Assembly (NCBI RefSeq): GCF_003233845.1
Contig: NZ_QKRB01000054.1
Location: forward strand, 62,001-126,000
DNA length: 64,000 bases
Direction: 5' to 3'
DNA from: Paenibacillus sambharensis
Lineage (GTDB): Bacteria > Bacillota > Bacilli > Paenibacillales > Paenibacillaceae
This document shows, in pieces, positions 10,119-20,067 of this stretch. The notes beneath the pieces are model-generated. The model was given only the letters and a program-made list of their open reading frames with translations. It had not been told where the DNA came from and ran no database searches. The translations under genes were made by a program, and so were the position numbers. How positions within the stretch are numbered: the stretch's first letter is position 1; each line of letters opens with the position of its first letter.

Positions 10119-11509
10119 AGCGCAAGTTGAACACGGCAGAGCACGTTCATTTCATCGGCATCGGAGGATACGGGATGAGCGCCATCGCCAGAGTCATGCT
10201 GGAGATGGGCTACAAGGTGACCGGATCCGATGTCGCCAGGCAGGAGCTGACCGAGAAGCTGGCCGCCAAGGGTGCACAAATCTATATTGGACATGAGGCG
10301 GAGCATGTGGAAGGGGCCAACCTGGTCGTCTACTCAACCGCGCTTTCCAAAGACAATGTAGAGCGTAAGGCGGCAGAGCTCCGTAATATACCTGTCATAC
10401 ACCGTTCGCAGATGCTGGCCAGGCTGATGAATGCCGGTAAAGGCATAGCGGTCGCAGGTGCCCACGGGAAGACAACAACTTCGTCGATGATCGCACTGGT
10501 TATGGAGTCCTGCGGTCTGGACCCGACTTATATAATCGGGGGAGAAATCGTAAATGTTGGAACCAATGCGAAGGCAGGCAAAGGTGAATATGTGGTGGCC
10601 GAAGCTGATGAAAGTGACGGTTCCTTCCTCCACTATCATCCGGCTATCGCCATCGTGACCAATATTGAAGCGGATCATCTGGAGAACTATGACGGCGACT
10701 TCAATAAGCTAAAGGCAGCTTATGTGCGATTTCTCTCGCAGGTTAAGGAAGACGGCAAGGCCATTGTATGCATAGACGATGAGAATGTACGTGATGTACT
10801 GGCTCAAGCTGAAGGCAAAGGTGGCCGTATTGTTACTTATGGCTTCGATAGACCGGCCGATTATATGGCTGCCGATATCGAGCTAGGAGACCGTAAGGTT
10901 TCCTTCAATCTTGTGAAGGAAGGCAGCGTATTGGGACGTATCGAGCTGTCTGTTCCCGGCCTGCATAATGTGAGCAATGCGCTGGCCACCGTTATTACTT
11001 GCCTGGAGGCAGGGGTGCCATTCGCAGAGGTCGCTGAGGCTATTCTGGATTTTCGCGGCGCTAAGCGAAGGTTCCAGGTGTTGGGCGAAGTGAATGACAT
11101 TCTTGTTATTGATGACTATGCTCACCATCCTACTGAAATTCAGGCGACGATCAGTGCGGCGAAGGCGACTGGCAAACGGATTGTTGCCGTATTCCAGCCC
11201 CAGCGGTATACGCGTACCTTCTTCCTGCTGGAGCAGTTCAGCCGGGCATTCCCCGAGGCGGATCAGGTGATTATCACCGACATCTATTCACCCGCTGGCG
11301 AGCAGCAGATCGAAGGTGTCAACTCACGGCGTCTAGTGGATATGATAGTGGAGAACAGTAACGCCAATGCCTCCTATCTGCCTACCAAAGAAGAGGTGCT
11401 GGATTACTTGGCTGAAAGTGTAAAGCCCGGAGACCTTGTCATTACAATGGGCGCGGGAGATATCTGGAAGGTAGCCGTATCACTGGCCGAGAAGTTGAAA
11501 GGCAAGTAA
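10112..11509 (+). CDS. murC: UDP-N-acetylmuramate--L-alanine ligase
   Basis: MurC adds the first amino acid of the peptidoglycan stem peptide in the cytoplasm. The N-terminal nucleotide fold is [14 protein letters not shown], the ATP loop is GAHGKTT (116-122), and EADESDGSF and [10 protein letters not shown] are typical Mur ligase elements. The 465-residue length fits. The start is ambiguous between TTG 10112 and the next codon GTG 10115, both inside the folC end; the ribosome binding site (AAAAAGG) is weak, so translation probably depends on folC. In B. subtilis murC sits elsewhere and comC follows folC, so this is a lineage-specific arrangement. A strong terminator follows. Confidence 0.95.
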   Translation: MVKRKLNTAEHVHFIGIGGYGMSAIARVMLEMGYKVTGSDVARQELTEKLAAKGAQIYIGHEAEHVEGANLVVYSTALSKDNVERKAAELRNIPVIHRSQMLARLMNAGKGIAVAGAHGKTTTSSMIALVMESCGLDPTYIIGGEIVNVGTNAKAGKGEYVVAEADESDGSFLHYHPAIAIVTNIEADHLENYDGDFNKLKAAYVRFLSQVKEDGKAIVCIDDENVRDVLAQAEGKGGRIVTYGFDRPADYMAADIELGDRKVSFNLVKEGSVLGRIELSVPGLHNVSNALATVITCLEAGVPFAEVAEAILDFRGAKRRFQVLGEVNDILVIDDYAHHPTEIQATISAAKATGKRIVAVFQPQRYTRTFFLLEQFSRAFPEADQVIITDIYSPAGEQQIEGVNSRRLVDMIVENSNANASYLPTKEEVLDYLAESVKPGDLVITMGAGDIWKVAVSLAEKLKGK

Positions 11510-11533
11510 GATTCGCTGCTTGAAGCAGTAACG

Positions 11534-11578
11534 GCAAACAGCCGTGCGAGATACAATCGCATGGCTGTTTGCTTTTTT
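11534..11578 (+). terminator. Rho-independent terminator after murC
   Basis: A 16-bp stem (11534-11549 with 11557-11572, one G-U pair) has a seven-base loop and is followed by six T. It closes the valS-folC-murC unit. Confidence 0.9.
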
Positions 11579-11664
11579 GCCAATTTTATGGTGTGCGGGC
11601 GCTCATAAATCTCTTAAACCGGTCATAGAATACTAGTAGATGATATGGACAAGGAGAGATTGAT

Positions 11665-13068
11665 ATGAAACCGAAAGCGCGCATCACCTATCGTTTCGAT
11701 CACAAGGCTCAGGTAAGCGGCAGGCCGTCTGCAGAGAACCGGGTGCCGCCGGTTTCCGGCTCCAACGTCATTTCCTTGTATCCGGATGAGCTGAAATTTA
11801 CAACCGATGTTGAAGCATGGAAAAGCCCGTTCCAGGATGATCCGGCTGCTCTTGAGAAACTGATCCGTGAGAGTGAAGGTCTAGACACAAAGCACAGAGA
11901 TAACCGAACAGATGCAGACAGAGAGAGCGGGCCCCAAGTGGTATATGACATAGAAGGTACTGAGGACATCCAGCCTGCGGTCCAGGCAGACCGGGAGAGA
12001 GAAGACCAGGATCGGGCAGACCGGGAGCCGGTCCAGCTGATTCCGCTGGGGGATGAGCAGACAGGCGGGCATGACGGGTATGAGACCGCTGCGAAGGCGG
12101 CTAGAGACAGGAGAACCGCAGATATACGGACCGTGCAGGATAGACAGATAAACAGCAGGACAGCGCCAAACGTAAGCCCGGGTCAGGGGGATTTGCCGGA
12201 GCCTCCTGTTATGAACATGGATGATCAGGGCGAGATGAACTATACAGGCTATGTGGTTCACCGGCAGCAGCCGGGCGGCCCTTCCTGGCTTAAAGTGATC
12301 GGTTCGGTCGGAGGGGCTCTCGCTACGGGTGCGGTATTTGGGTATCTGCTGCTCTCGCTCTTCTCGGGCGATGCTATTCTGCCAAGTAGTGAAAGCACCG
12401 GTAAGGTGGCGGATGAACCCGTTGCGATAAACAGTCCGGCTCCTTCCAAGGGCGCAGCAAGTCTAACAGCGGCTGACATTCAAGGTGAAACCTATTACTT
12501 GCTGCAATTTGGCGTATTCAGCCAACCGGAGGGGATGGAAGCCGCCATCGCGGATCTGAAGAACCGGGGTTATTCAGCGGCGGCGTTGCAGGGAGACGAT
12601 TTCCGGGTATATGCAGGTATGGCAACGACCAAAGCCGAAGCCGAAATGCTGGCCAAGCAGCTGGGCGGTCTGGAAGTATATGTGAAGCCGGTTGACATCC
12701 CGGAAGTCAGCGGATTTCCTTACAATGGCGATAAGCAGGAGGCGGAGCAGTTTGCGGTACAAACTAGCGAGCTTGCAAACCATTTGGGCACGTTAACCGT
12801 TACTATATTGGAGGGCGGTTCGGAGACCGGAGCCGGGGAGAAATGGCTGGACAAGTATAAGGCTTGGAAGGCGCTTCATGATACGTTCCGTAAGGGGATA
12901 AGCACTGAAGGTGCAGAAGCGCTCAGTCGCATAGCCACTGCCTACGAATCGGCCGCCAAGTCTGTCTCCGCCTATCAGGTGAAGGAATCGAGAAGCTACC
13001 TGTGGCAGGCCCAGTCGGCACTGATGGAAGCGGTTTTCGCACAGAAGGAATGGTTTGGCCAGTTTTGA
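11665..13068 (+). CDS. spoIIB: SpoIIB-like sporulation protein with SPOR domain
   Basis: SpoIIB helps septal peptidoglycan thinning and engulfment at the start of sporulation. The 467-residue protein has a long, polar, low-complexity cytoplasmic part (1 to about 205), one membrane helix (about 212-232, VIGSVGGALATGAVFGYLLL) and an outer part with a SPOR-type repeat (about 270-345, YYLLQFGVFSQPEGMEAAI and FRVYAGMATTKAEAEMLA). SPOR domains bind denuded septal glycan. The sequence is poorly conserved, so the name rests on domain layout and on position between folC and maf, as in B. subtilis. AAGGAGAG stands eight bases before the ATG. Confidence 0.82.
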   Translation: MKPKARITYRFDHKAQVSGRPSAENRVPPVSGSNVISLYPDELKFTTDVEAWKSPFQDDPAALEKLIRESEGLDTKHRDNRTDADRESGPQVVYDIEGTEDIQPAVQADREREDQDRADREPVQLIPLGDEQTGGHDGYETAAKAARDRRTADIRTVQDRQINSRTAPNVSPGQGDLPEPPVMNMDDQGEMNYTGYVVHRQQPGGPSWLKVIGSVGGALATGAVFGYLLLSLFSGDAILPSSESTGKVADEPVAINSPAPSKGAASLTAADIQGETYYLLQFGVFSQPEGMEAAIADLKNRGYSAAALQGDDFRVYAGMATTKAEAEMLAKQLGGLEVYVKPVDIPEVSGFPYNGDKQEAEQFAVQTSELANHLGTLTVTILEGGSETGAGEKWLDKYKAWKALHDTFRKGISTEGAEALSRIATAYESAAKSVSAYQVKESRSYLWQAQSALMEAVFAQKEWFGQF

Positions 13069-13072
13069 CGCA

Positions 13073-13101
13073 TTGTAAACCTGTACTTTCCAACGTATAA
13101 T
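13073..13101 (+). promoter_or_regulatory. Sigma-A promoter before the DUF4321 gene
   Basis: TTGTAA (13073-13078), 17 bases and TATAAT (13096-13101). Transcription would begin near 13108. This makes the GTG at 13111 an unlikely start for the next gene and favours ATG 13141. Confidence 0.7.
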
Positions 13102-13140
13102 AGAGGACAGGTGTCAAAAAAAGGCGAGGGACGTTGGAAG

Positions 13141-13383
13141 ATGCGGAAAAATGCGTGGATTCTTGTGTTGTTCATCATCATCGGACTGGTGGCAGGTGCG
13201 CTGGTGTCGCGCTGGCTGGTTGGCATTCCGGTGTTGTCCTTTTTAACGGAAACGGCCCAGCTGGTATGGTCGCCCGCAGCGGATCTTGTGGTGTTCAGCT
13301 TTGATTTCACGTTAAGGCTGGATATCAGCCTGATTAGCATTATAGGCGTCATTATTGCCGTATGGCTCTACCGGAAGCTGTAA
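13141..13383 (+). CDS. Small DUF4321-like membrane protein
   Basis: This is an 80-residue protein with two hydrophobic helices, an N-terminal one (about 5-25, WILVLFIIIGLVAGALVS) and a C-terminal one ending in VIIAVWLYRKL. They are separated by a short amphipathic stretch. The layout and the position before maf fit the DUF4321 family, whose function is unknown. A GTG ten codons upstream (13111) extends the frame. It lies only a few bases after the predicted transcription start, and the extension MSKKGEGRWK lacks family resemblance, so ATG 13141 is preferred. Confidence 0.7.
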   Translation: MRKNAWILVLFIIIGLVAGALVSRWLVGIPVLSFLTETAQLVWSPAADLVVFSFDFTLRLDISLISIIGVIIAVWLYRKL

Positions 13384-13416
13384 ATGTCCGGCTGCCATTT
13401 GCGTATAAGGAGCTGA

Positions 13417-14058
13417 ATGATTGTGAATTCTGCCTATACTCCCTCGGATAAAATGCCTGAACGTGTGGTTCTGGCATCAGCCTCGCCGCGCCGCAGACTG
13501 CTTATGGATTCGCTTGGTCTTCGAATACCGGTGGAGATCGTAGCATCTGACGCCGATGAGACAACACCGGATGAATGGCTTCCGGCGAAGGTCGTTGAAC
13601 AGCTGGCAGTCCGCAAAGCCGAAGCCGTCAGAGGCAGAATCCTGAGCGAAGGCGGCATGCAGCCTTCTGCCGTTATTGTCGGCGCAGACACAATTGTTGT
13701 GCTGAATGGAGACAAGCTGGGCAAGCCGGCTGATGCTGAGGAAGCAGCTGCCATGCTTAACCGGCTACAGGGCAAACCGCATGAGGTGTTTACAGGTGTA
13801 GCTCTCATCGATTTGCACAGCGGCCGCATGAGGGCCGAAAGCCGGGTAACCCGCGTACATATGAAACCGCTCGACGCCGCGAGGATCGAGCGGTATATTG
13901 CTTCGGGGGAGCCGAAGGACAAAGCCGGTTCCTATGGCATTCAGGGACTGGGTGCTGTGCTGGTAGACCGGATCGAGGGCTGTTATTTCAATGTTGTAGG
14001 CCTGCCGGTGTCGCTGCTCGCGGAGCTTCTGGCCGATTTTGGAGTGGAAACGATTTAA
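13417..14058 (+). CDS. maf: Maf-family nucleotide pyrophosphatase
   Basis: Maf proteins hydrolyse non-canonical or methylated nucleoside triphosphates, and B. subtilis Maf is linked to septum and competence control. The signature VLASASPRRRLLM (residues 18-30) and VGADTIVVLNGDKLGKP are clear, as is KDKAGSYGIQGLGA near the C-terminus. The length is 213 residues. AAGGAG (13407-13412) is four bases before ATG 13417 and ten bases before an in-frame GTG at 13423, so the exact start is open. The next gene starts shortly after its stop. Confidence 0.95.
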   Translation: MIVNSAYTPSDKMPERVVLASASPRRRLLMDSLGLRIPVEIVASDADETTPDEWLPAKVVEQLAVRKAEAVRGRILSEGGMQPSAVIVGADTIVVLNGDKLGKPADAEEAAAMLNRLQGKPHEVFTGVALIDLHSGRMRAESRVTRVHMKPLDAARIERYIASGEPKDKAGSYGIQGLGAVLVDRIEGCYFNVVGLPVSLLAELLADFGVETI

Positions 14059-14089
14059 GGGCTGCCCTTGCAGCCGGACAGGAGCAGGT

Positions 14090-14779
14090 ATGAACCGGGA
14101 GCGTTTGGTCCTGCGCGATGTTCCGAATGAAGACCGACCAAGAGAGCGCATGATGACAATCGGAGCGGAAGCGCTCAGCCATGCTGAATTGCTGGCTATC
14201 TTACTGCGGACAGGCACTCGGAATGAGTCCGCCGTCCATCTGGCTTCGCGCATATTAAGTTCGTGCGGAGGCCTGCGGAATTTAACAGACATGAGCCTCG
14301 CAGAGCTAACAGCTATCCGGGGAATCGGCCCGGCCAAAGCGGTGCAGCTTCGTGCGGGCATAGAGCTTGGACGAAGGCTGTCGCAAAGCCGGGATGAGGA
14401 CAGGCTTACGATCCGTCGGCCGCAGGATGCGGCTGATTACTTGATGGAGGAGATGCGCTACCTGAAGAAGGAGCACTTCGTCTGTCTCTTCCTGAATACG
14501 AAGAATCAGGTTATCGGCCGGGAAACCTTATCGATCGGCACCTTGAACGCTTCCCTTGTACATCCGCGGGAAGTCTTTCGTGCCGCCATGAAATGCAGCA
14601 GCGCCTCGCTGGTCTGTGTGCATAATCACCCAAGCGGCGATCCGAGCCCAAGCCCTGAAGATATAGCCATTACCGAACGTTTATGCAAAGCGGGAGAGCT
14701 TGTCGGCATTGACGTCCTCGACCATATTGTCATTGGAGATAACCGTTACGTCAGTTTGAAGGAACAAGGTTTAATGTAA
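14090..14779 (+). CDS. radC: RadC-family JAB-domain protein
   Basis: RadC proteins (UPF0758) carry an N-terminal helix-hairpin-helix part (LTAIRGIGPAKAVQLRAGIELGRR) and a C-terminal JAB metalloprotease-like domain with VCVHNHPSGDPSPSPEDI. Their function is uncertain despite the old repair name. The frame is open from 14039, but ATG 14090 has AGGAG five bases upstream and begins with MNRERLVLRDVPNEDRPRERM, the usual family N-terminus, giving 229 residues. Position between maf and mreB matches B. subtilis. Confidence 0.94.
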   Translation: MNRERLVLRDVPNEDRPRERMMTIGAEALSHAELLAILLRTGTRNESAVHLASRILSSCGGLRNLTDMSLAELTAIRGIGPAKAVQLRAGIELGRRLSQSRDEDRLTIRRPQDAADYLMEEMRYLKKEHFVCLFLNTKNQVIGRETLSIGTLNASLVHPREVFRAAMKCSSASLVCVHNHPSGDPSPSPEDIAITERLCKAGELVGIDVLDHIVIGDNRYVSLKEQGLM

Positions 14780-14785
14780 TATAAT
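14756..14785 (+). promoter_or_regulatory. Sigma-A promoter of the mreB gene cluster
   Basis: TTGAAG (14756-14761), an 18-base spacer and TATAAT (14780-14785), 37 bases before the mreB ATG. The -35 lies in the last radC codons. Confidence 0.65.
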
Positions 14786-14822
14786 AAGAGGGATTGTCTG
14801 ACAGATAGAAGGGAGTACAGCG

Positions 14823-15857
14823 ATGTTTGGAGGGTTCACGAAGGATTTGGGTATTGATCTTGGAACAGCGAATACCCTTGTATATGTCCGTGGAAAAGGA
14901 ATAGTCGTTAGGGAACCGTCAGTAGTTGCCCTGCGTACCGATACGAAGACCATTGAAGCAGTTGGCGAGCAGGCCAAGAAGATGATTGGCCGTACTCCCG
15001 GCAATATACGTGCTGTAAGGCCGATGAAAGACGGGGTAATTGCCGATTTTGAGACAACAGCAACAATGATCAAATATTTTATCCGCCAGGCACAGAAGCA
15101 GCGCTCCTTGTTTCCGCGCCATCCGAACGTGATGGTCTGTGTTCCTTCGGGGATTACTGCTGTTGAGAAGCGGGCGGTAGAGGATGCAACCAAGCAGGCC
15201 GGGGCTCGCGAAGCTTATACGATTGAAGAGCCTTTCGCAGCGGCCATCGGTGCGGATCTGCCAGTCTGGGAGCCGACAGGCAGTATGGTTGTCGATATTG
15301 GCGGAGGCACTACCGAGGTGGCTGTTATCTCGCTGGGCGGAATTGTAACCAGCCGCTCCATCCGGATAGCCGGGGATGAGATGGATGAAGCAATCATCCA
15401 GTATATCAAGCGTATGTACAACCTGATGATCGGCGAGCGGACCAGCGAGCAGCTTAAGCTGGAGATCGGTTCGGCTCTGCCGCTCGATAAGACCGAGAAG
15501 ATAGAGATCCGCGGACGCGACCTGGTTACCGGCCTGCCGAAGACGATTCCAATCTCTTCGGATGAGATCACCGAGGCGTTGACAGACACAGTAAATGCTA
15601 TTGTTGATGCGGTGAAAGTGACATTGGAGAAGTGTCCGCCTGAGCTCTCAGCGGATATTATGGACCGCGGTATTGTCCTTACAGGCGGCGGCGGGTTGCT
15701 GCGCAACCTGGATAAGCTGCTTGCCAGGGAAACCGGGATGCCCGTTATCGTAGCGGAGAATGCGCTTGATTGTGTGGCTATTGGTACAGGACGGGCACTC
15801 GAGAACATCCACCTCTTCAAGCCGAGAGGCGGCTCGTCTATCCGTTCGAAGCGCTAG
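14823..15857 (+). CDS. mreB: Rod-shape determining protein MreB
   Basis: MreB is an actin-like ATPase that polymerises under the membrane and guides the elongation machinery. It has 344 residues, as expected. Visible features are the phosphate-1 motif [15 protein letters not shown], phosphate-2 [17 protein letters not shown] and the adenosine motif [23 protein letters not shown] lies upstream of the ATG. It heads mreB-mreC-mreD-minC-minD-rodA, which couples wall elongation to division-site selection. Confidence 0.97.
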   Translation: MFGGFTKDLGIDLGTANTLVYVRGKGIVVREPSVVALRTDTKTIEAVGEQAKKMIGRTPGNIRAVRPMKDGVIADFETTATMIKYFIRQAQKQRSLFPRHPNVMVCVPSGITAVEKRAVEDATKQAGAREAYTIEEPFAAAIGADLPVWEPTGSMVVDIGGGTTEVAVISLGGIVTSRSIRIAGDEMDEAIIQYIKRMYNLMIGERTSEQLKLEIGSALPLDKTEKIEIRGRDLVTGLPKTIPISSDEITEALTDTVNAIVDAVKVTLEKCPPELSADIMDRGIVLTGGGGLLRNLDKLLARETGMPVIVAENALDCVAIGTGRALENIHLFKPRGGSSIRSKR

Positions 15858-15898
15858 GACACGTCAGGTAATAAGTTTAATGAATCAGTAATGGGCGG

Positions 15899-16780
15899 GT
15901 GAGCAGACTGTTTAGATTATTCCGAAATAAACGATTGTTCGCGCTCATGATTGGCCTGATCGTCTTTGTCGCTGTCATGGGGTTCTCGCTCACCAAGCGT
16001 GATAAGCTGTCTTGGCCAGAGAACTTCATCGGCGATTCTGTTACATTTGTTCAGCAATGGTTCTACAAGCCCGCTGGTTACTTAGCGGGCTTGTTTGAGG
16101 ATGTAAGGACGATGAAGGAGCTCTATCGTGAGAACGAGCAGCTGAGAATGACGACGGCGAAATATGCGCGGGATGCTACCGCTTATAACTTCCTGGAGCT
16201 GGAAGTTAAGCGGCTGCAAGAGGAATTGAATTTTACAAAACAACAGGAAAAGATGAATGACTACAAGTTTGTGATTGCCCAGGTAGTTGCGGATAACCAG
16301 GACCCTTACAATAATGTAATCAAAATCAATCTTGGATCCCGCAACGGCATTAAGCCGGACATGGCTGTAGTCACCGTGGACGGCATGGTCGGTGTGGTCA
16401 GCCGGGTATTTCCCTTCTATTCAACCGTAATGCCGATTACCGAGCTGAATACGGAATCCTCAGGAGCAAAGCCAGTCGCCGCCACGGTACTCGGTAACCT
16501 TGATTCCTTCGGTATGATCGACAGCTATGATGAGCAGACAGGAATGCTACTATTGTCCAAGATAGCCGAGGATGACAAGCTGAAGGAGAAGGATACGGTT
16601 ATTACCTCAGGTCTTGGCGGCGTGTTTCCGCGCGGTCTTGTTATCGGTACTGTGGAATCCCGCCAGGTCGGTGATTTCGGCCTTACACATATTGCGGAGA
16701 TAAAGCCGGCTGCCAAGCTGGACCGCTTATACGAGGTGTTTGTCGTAGTACCGCCGGAAATGGAAGGGCTGGAAGAATGA
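15899..16780 (+). CDS. mreC: Rod-shape determining protein MreC
   Basis: MreC is a bitopic membrane protein that links MreB to outer-face wall synthases. It is 293 residues with one N-terminal helix (about 14-32), a coiled-coil region (about 70-115, NEQLRMTTAKYARDATAYN) and the beta-barrel core with GSRNGIKPDMAVVTVDGMVGVV and LGGVFPRGLVIGTVE. The start is GTG with only a weak GGGCGG ribosome binding site, and the stop overlaps the mreD start by four bases (ATGA). Confidence 0.95.
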   Translation: MSRLFRLFRNKRLFALMIGLIVFVAVMGFSLTKRDKLSWPENFIGDSVTFVQQWFYKPAGYLAGLFEDVRTMKELYRENEQLRMTTAKYARDATAYNFLELEVKRLQEELNFTKQQEKMNDYKFVIAQVVADNQDPYNNVIKINLGSRNGIKPDMAVVTVDGMVGVVSRVFPFYSTVMPITELNTESSGAKPVAATVLGNLDSFGMIDSYDEQTGMLLLSKIAEDDKLKEKDTVITSGLGGVFPRGLVIGTVESRQVGDFGLTHIAEIKPAAKLDRLYEVFVVVPPEMEGLEE

Positions 16781-17298
16781 ATCTCCGCCTTGCAGTCTTC
16801 CTGATGGTTTTGTTGTTTCTGATTGAAGGAACGATTTTCCCCTGGCTGGTCCCTGAACCCTTGATCGGACGGCTCGTGCCTCATTTTGTTTTTGTTTTCG
16901 TCCTATATTCAGCATTATACTCGGGCCGGCATACGGCTTTGACACTAGGGCTTGTCTTCGGCCTTCTGCAGGATATTGTCTATTACGGCCACCTGCTTGG
17001 TGTTCATTCATTTGCGATGGGAATTTGCGGTTATTTAACAGGTCTGCTGCTGGAGTATAGACGAAGCCCTATTATGATGGCGCTCTCTGCCATTGGGATC
17101 GGATCACTGCTGTATGATTCCCTGGTCTATTTCATATACAAGGCGTTCCAAATTACCTCGGAGACCTATGCTAATGCACTTATGGATCATATCCTGCCCA
17201 GTCTTTTTCTGCAGCTGGGCTTCGCGCTTGCACTGTACATACCGGCAAGACGAATGTTTGAGAATTCGGGCAGAGGCAGTGCGGAAGATGTCGATTAG
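16777..17298 (+). CDS. mreD: Rod-shape determining protein MreD
   Basis: MreD is a small multi-helix membrane partner of MreC and MreB. The 173-residue protein is almost entirely hydrophobic with about five helices. It begins MNLRLAVFLMVLLFLIEGTI and contains GLVFGLLQDIVYYGHLLG, the conserved G-L-D-type motif of MreD. It is translationally coupled to mreC. Confidence 0.92.
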   Translation: MNLRLAVFLMVLLFLIEGTIFPWLVPEPLIGRLVPHFVFVFVLYSALYSGRHTALTLGLVFGLLQDIVYYGHLLGVHSFAMGICGYLTGLLLEYRRSPIMMALSAIGIGSLLYDSLVYFIYKAFQITSETYANALMDHILPSLFLQLGFALALYIPARRMFENSGRGSAEDVD

Positions 17299-17360
17299 GC
17301 GTATCAAGCAGGATTCCGGGCATTGTGAACCGAAATGTATAGGTTCAGGGAGGGAAAAGC

Positions 17361-18026
17361 GTGACCGAAAAACAGCATATTACAATCAAAGGGGTCAAAG
17401 AAGGTCTCGTCTTTCTGCTTGATGACAGTTGTGAATTCGGAGAGCTGCTCGACGAGCTTCATTATAAGCTGGAAACGACACACCAGCAGCTGCTGACCGG
17501 ACCGCTGGTCCACGTACAAGTGAAGCTTGGAGCCAGACGTGCGAGTGAGGAAGAGAAGGAACGAATTGTATCGGTTATCCGGCAGCGGGGCAATCTCTTG
17601 GTTCAGTCTGTGGACGGGGAACAGGATGAAGAGCTTGCCAAGGCAGCTAAGAAGGATGATTTGAAAATCATAACGGGTGTCGTCCGCTCAGGCCAGACGA
17701 TTCGGCATGAAGGCAATATCATGCTGATGGGTGACGTCAATCCTGGGGGGACCATCATGTCGACCGGTGATATATATGTGCTGGGAGCCCTCAGAGGTTT
17801 GGCGCATGCGGGAGTGGACGGACGCCGGGATGTGATTATTGCTTCATCCATGCTTCGTCCGACCCAGCTTCGCATTGCGGACATTATCAGCCGTCCGCCG
17901 GATGAATGGATGACAGGGGATGCCTTCATGGAATTCGCCTACTTGCAGGAGGGGCAGATGAAGATCGATAAGCTGTCACAGCTGCACCGCTTGCGCAAGG
18001 ATCCGATTGTGTTCAAAGGAGTGTAA
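17361..18026 (+). CDS. minC: Septum site-determining protein MinC
   Basis: MinC inhibits FtsZ polymerisation near the poles. The N-terminal FtsZ-interacting domain spans about 1-100. The C-terminal beta-helix (about 108-215) shows VRSGQTIRHEGNIMLMGDVNPGG and STGDIYVLGALRGLAHAG, which bind MinD. The start is GTG with an AGGGAGGG ribosome binding site. minD follows after three bases. Confidence 0.95.
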   Translation: MTEKQHITIKGVKEGLVFLLDDSCEFGELLDELHYKLETTHQQLLTGPLVHVQVKLGARRASEEEKERIVSVIRQRGNLLVQSVDGEQDEELAKAAKKDDLKIITGVVRSGQTIRHEGNIMLMGDVNPGGTIMSTGDIYVLGALRGLAHAGVDGRRDVIIASSMLRPTQLRIADIISRPPDEWMTGDAFMEFAYLQEGQMKIDKLSQLHRLRKDPIVFKGV

Positions 18027-18029
18027 CAA

Positions 18030-18821
18030 ATGGGAGAAGCTATAGTCGTTACATCGGGCAAAGGTGGAGTAGGGAAGACGACTACCTCGGCCAACCTGGG
18101 CACTGCGCTTGCGCTGCACGGGAAGAAAGTGTGTATGGTAGACACCGATATTGGTCTGAGAAACCTGGATGTCGTGATGGGGCTTGAGAACCGGATTATA
18201 TATGATTTGATCGATGTGTCGGAAGGCCGCTGCCGTCTGAACCAGGCCCTGGTAAAGGACAAGCGGTTTGATGAGCTCTATATGCTGCCGGCTGCCCAGA
18301 CGAAGGATAAGCACGATATTTCACCTGAGCAGGTGAAGGATATTGTACTGGAGCTTAAGAAGGACTTTGATTTTGTCATTATTGATTGTCCGGCAGGGAT
18401 TGAGCAGGGCTTCCGCAATGCTGTCGCCGGCGCTGACAGGGCGATCGTCGTGACCACACCCGAGAACGCGGCAGTTAGAGATGCAGACCGGATTATTGGA
18501 TTGCTGGAGCAGGCGCAGATTTCGGCGAAGCTCGTTATCAACCGGATTCGTCCGACAATGGTGAAGAGCGGCGAGATGCTGGACATCGATGAAATATGCC
18601 AGATTCTAGCCATTGACCTGCTTGGCATCGTACCGGATGATGAGAAGGTGATCAAGGCAGCGAATGCCGGAGAGCCGACTGTTATGGACCCTTCCTCCCG
18701 GGCTGCGATTGCTTACCGCAATATTGCAAGGCGGATCTTAGGGGATAAGGTGCCGCTGATGCAGATGGAAGACAAGAACGGCATGTTCAAGCGTCTTAGG
18801 AAGTTTCTTGGAATAGGATGA
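18030..18821 (+). CDS. minD: Septum site-determining ATPase MinD
   Basis: MinD is a ParA-like ATPase that holds MinC at the membrane. The deviant Walker A motif KGGVGKTT is at residues 11-18, DTDIGLRNLDVVMGLENR is the Walker A' region and IIDCPAGIE the Walker B. The C-terminus (GMFKRLRKFLGIG) is the amphipathic membrane-targeting helix. It is 263 residues and sits directly behind minC. Confidence 0.97.
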   Translation: MGEAIVVTSGKGGVGKTTTSANLGTALALHGKKVCMVDTDIGLRNLDVVMGLENRIIYDLIDVSEGRCRLNQALVKDKRFDELYMLPAAQTKDKHDISPEQVKDIVLELKKDFDFVIIDCPAGIEQGFRNAVAGADRAIVVTTPENAAVRDADRIIGLLEQAQISAKLVINRIRPTMVKSGEMLDIDEICQILAIDLLGIVPDDEKVIKAANAGEPTVMDPSSRAAIAYRNIARRILGDKVPLMQMEDKNGMFKRLRKFLGIG

Positions 18822-18828
18822 ATGCGCT

Positions 18829-19977
18829 GTGCTAAATAAACTTAAGAAGCTGGATTGGGGCATCCTGCTGATTCTGATCATGCTGATGATCATCAGCACG
18901 CTTGCTGTGCGAAGCGCCACTTACGGTTTGACGGGCTACGATAATTATGACCTCAAGCAGCTGTTCTTCTTCGCAGTAGGTTTTGTGGTGGTCATTACGG
19001 CTACACTGTTTGATTACCGAGTCATTCTGAAAGGCTGGCATGTGCTCTATGGCATCGGGGTGCTGCTGCTTGTGCTTGTCTACTTCTTTGGAGACAAGAT
19101 TAATGGGGCGCGCAGCTGGTTTACACTCCCGGGGGGGCTGTTGTCCTTCCAGCCGGCTGAGTTCATGAAGATTATCCTTGTGCTAACACTCGCCGTGCTA
19201 ATGGGCCGGAGGGAAGGGGACCGGCTGTCCTTCCGCAGTGACCTGCTGCCGATCGCCGCGTTCTCACTGCTTCCGTTCCTGCTGGTTATGATTCAGCCTG
19301 ACCTTGGCAACGCCATTATCTTCGTGGTCATCGTGCTTGGCATGCTGTGGATTGGCAACGTCAAGTACACCCATGTGCTGATCGGGCTCACCGCAGTGGT
19401 TGGCGGACTTGTGCTGTTCGTGACGCTGTTCAATACCTTTAATACGGAAATCAAGGATTATCTCAGCTCTCATGATAAGGAGCACTGGTACAAGCGGATC
19501 AACACCTACATTCACCCGGAGACAGCTTCCGATGATGACAAGCATCAGTCGGAGAAATCATTAATTGCCATCGGCTCAGGCGGTCTGACCGGTGACGGGT
19601 ACATGCAGGGGGATTCCAAGAACCGCAAATTCATCCCTTATGCGTATTCGGACTCCATCTTTGTGGTCATTGGGGAGGAGTTTGGCTTCCAAGGCTCGGC
19701 TGTGCTGCTGCTGCTGTATTTCCTGCTAATTTATAGGATGATAATCATCGCCTTCCAGTGCTATGATTTGAAGGGCTCTTACATCATTATTGGTGTTGTA
19801 TCGATGTTCGTCTTTCAAATCTTCCAGAATATCGGCATGAGTATCGGCTTGATGCCAATAACCGGCATTACTCTCCCGTTCGTCAGCTATGGCGGCACCT
19901 CGCTGCTGCTGAACATGCTGAGTATCGGACTGGTGTTCAGCGTTAAGGCGCATCAGGAGAAATATGAGCTGGTTTAG
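18829..19977 (+). CDS. rodA: RodA-type SEDS glycan polymerase
   Basis: RodA polymerises lipid II into peptidoglycan during elongation. The 382-residue protein has about ten membrane helices and the SEDS signatures INGARSWF, SFQPAEFMKI, MIQPDLGNAIIF and LPFVSYGGTSLL. Its position behind mreBCD-minCD suggests a role in elongation rather than in FtsW-type division. FtsW and SpoVE share these motifs, so the paralog assignment is an inference. The start is GTG with AGGATG upstream, eight bases after minD. A strong hairpin follows. Confidence 0.9.
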   Translation: MLNKLKKLDWGILLILIMLMIISTLAVRSATYGLTGYDNYDLKQLFFFAVGFVVVITATLFDYRVILKGWHVLYGIGVLLLVLVYFFGDKINGARSWFTLPGGLLSFQPAEFMKIILVLTLAVLMGRREGDRLSFRSDLLPIAAFSLLPFLLVMIQPDLGNAIIFVVIVLGMLWIGNVKYTHVLIGLTAVVGGLVLFVTLFNTFNTEIKDYLSSHDKEHWYKRINTYIHPETASDDDKHQSEKSLIAIGSGGLTGDGYMQGDSKNRKFIPYAYSDSIFVVIGEEFGFQGSAVLLLLYFLLIYRMIIIAFQCYDLKGSYIIIGVVSMFVFQIFQNIGMSIGLMPITGITLPFVSYGGTSLLLNMLSIGLVFSVKAHQEKYELV

Positions 19978-19999
19978 AAACGGTATACTCAATAAATAT

Positions 20000-20046
20000 A
20001 GGGCTGGCGCAGAGGTTCGGGTGAACCCGGTACGCCAGCCCTGTTT
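20000..20046. terminator. Hairpin between convergent rodA and DMT transporter genes
   Basis: AGGGCTGGCG (20000-20009) and CGCCAGCCCT (20033-20042) pair perfectly, with further inner pairing; TGTTTGTT follows. It lies between the rodA stop and the convergent gene and could serve both strands. Confidence 0.75.
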
Positions 20047-20067
20047 GTTGATGAGAACGATCAGCGC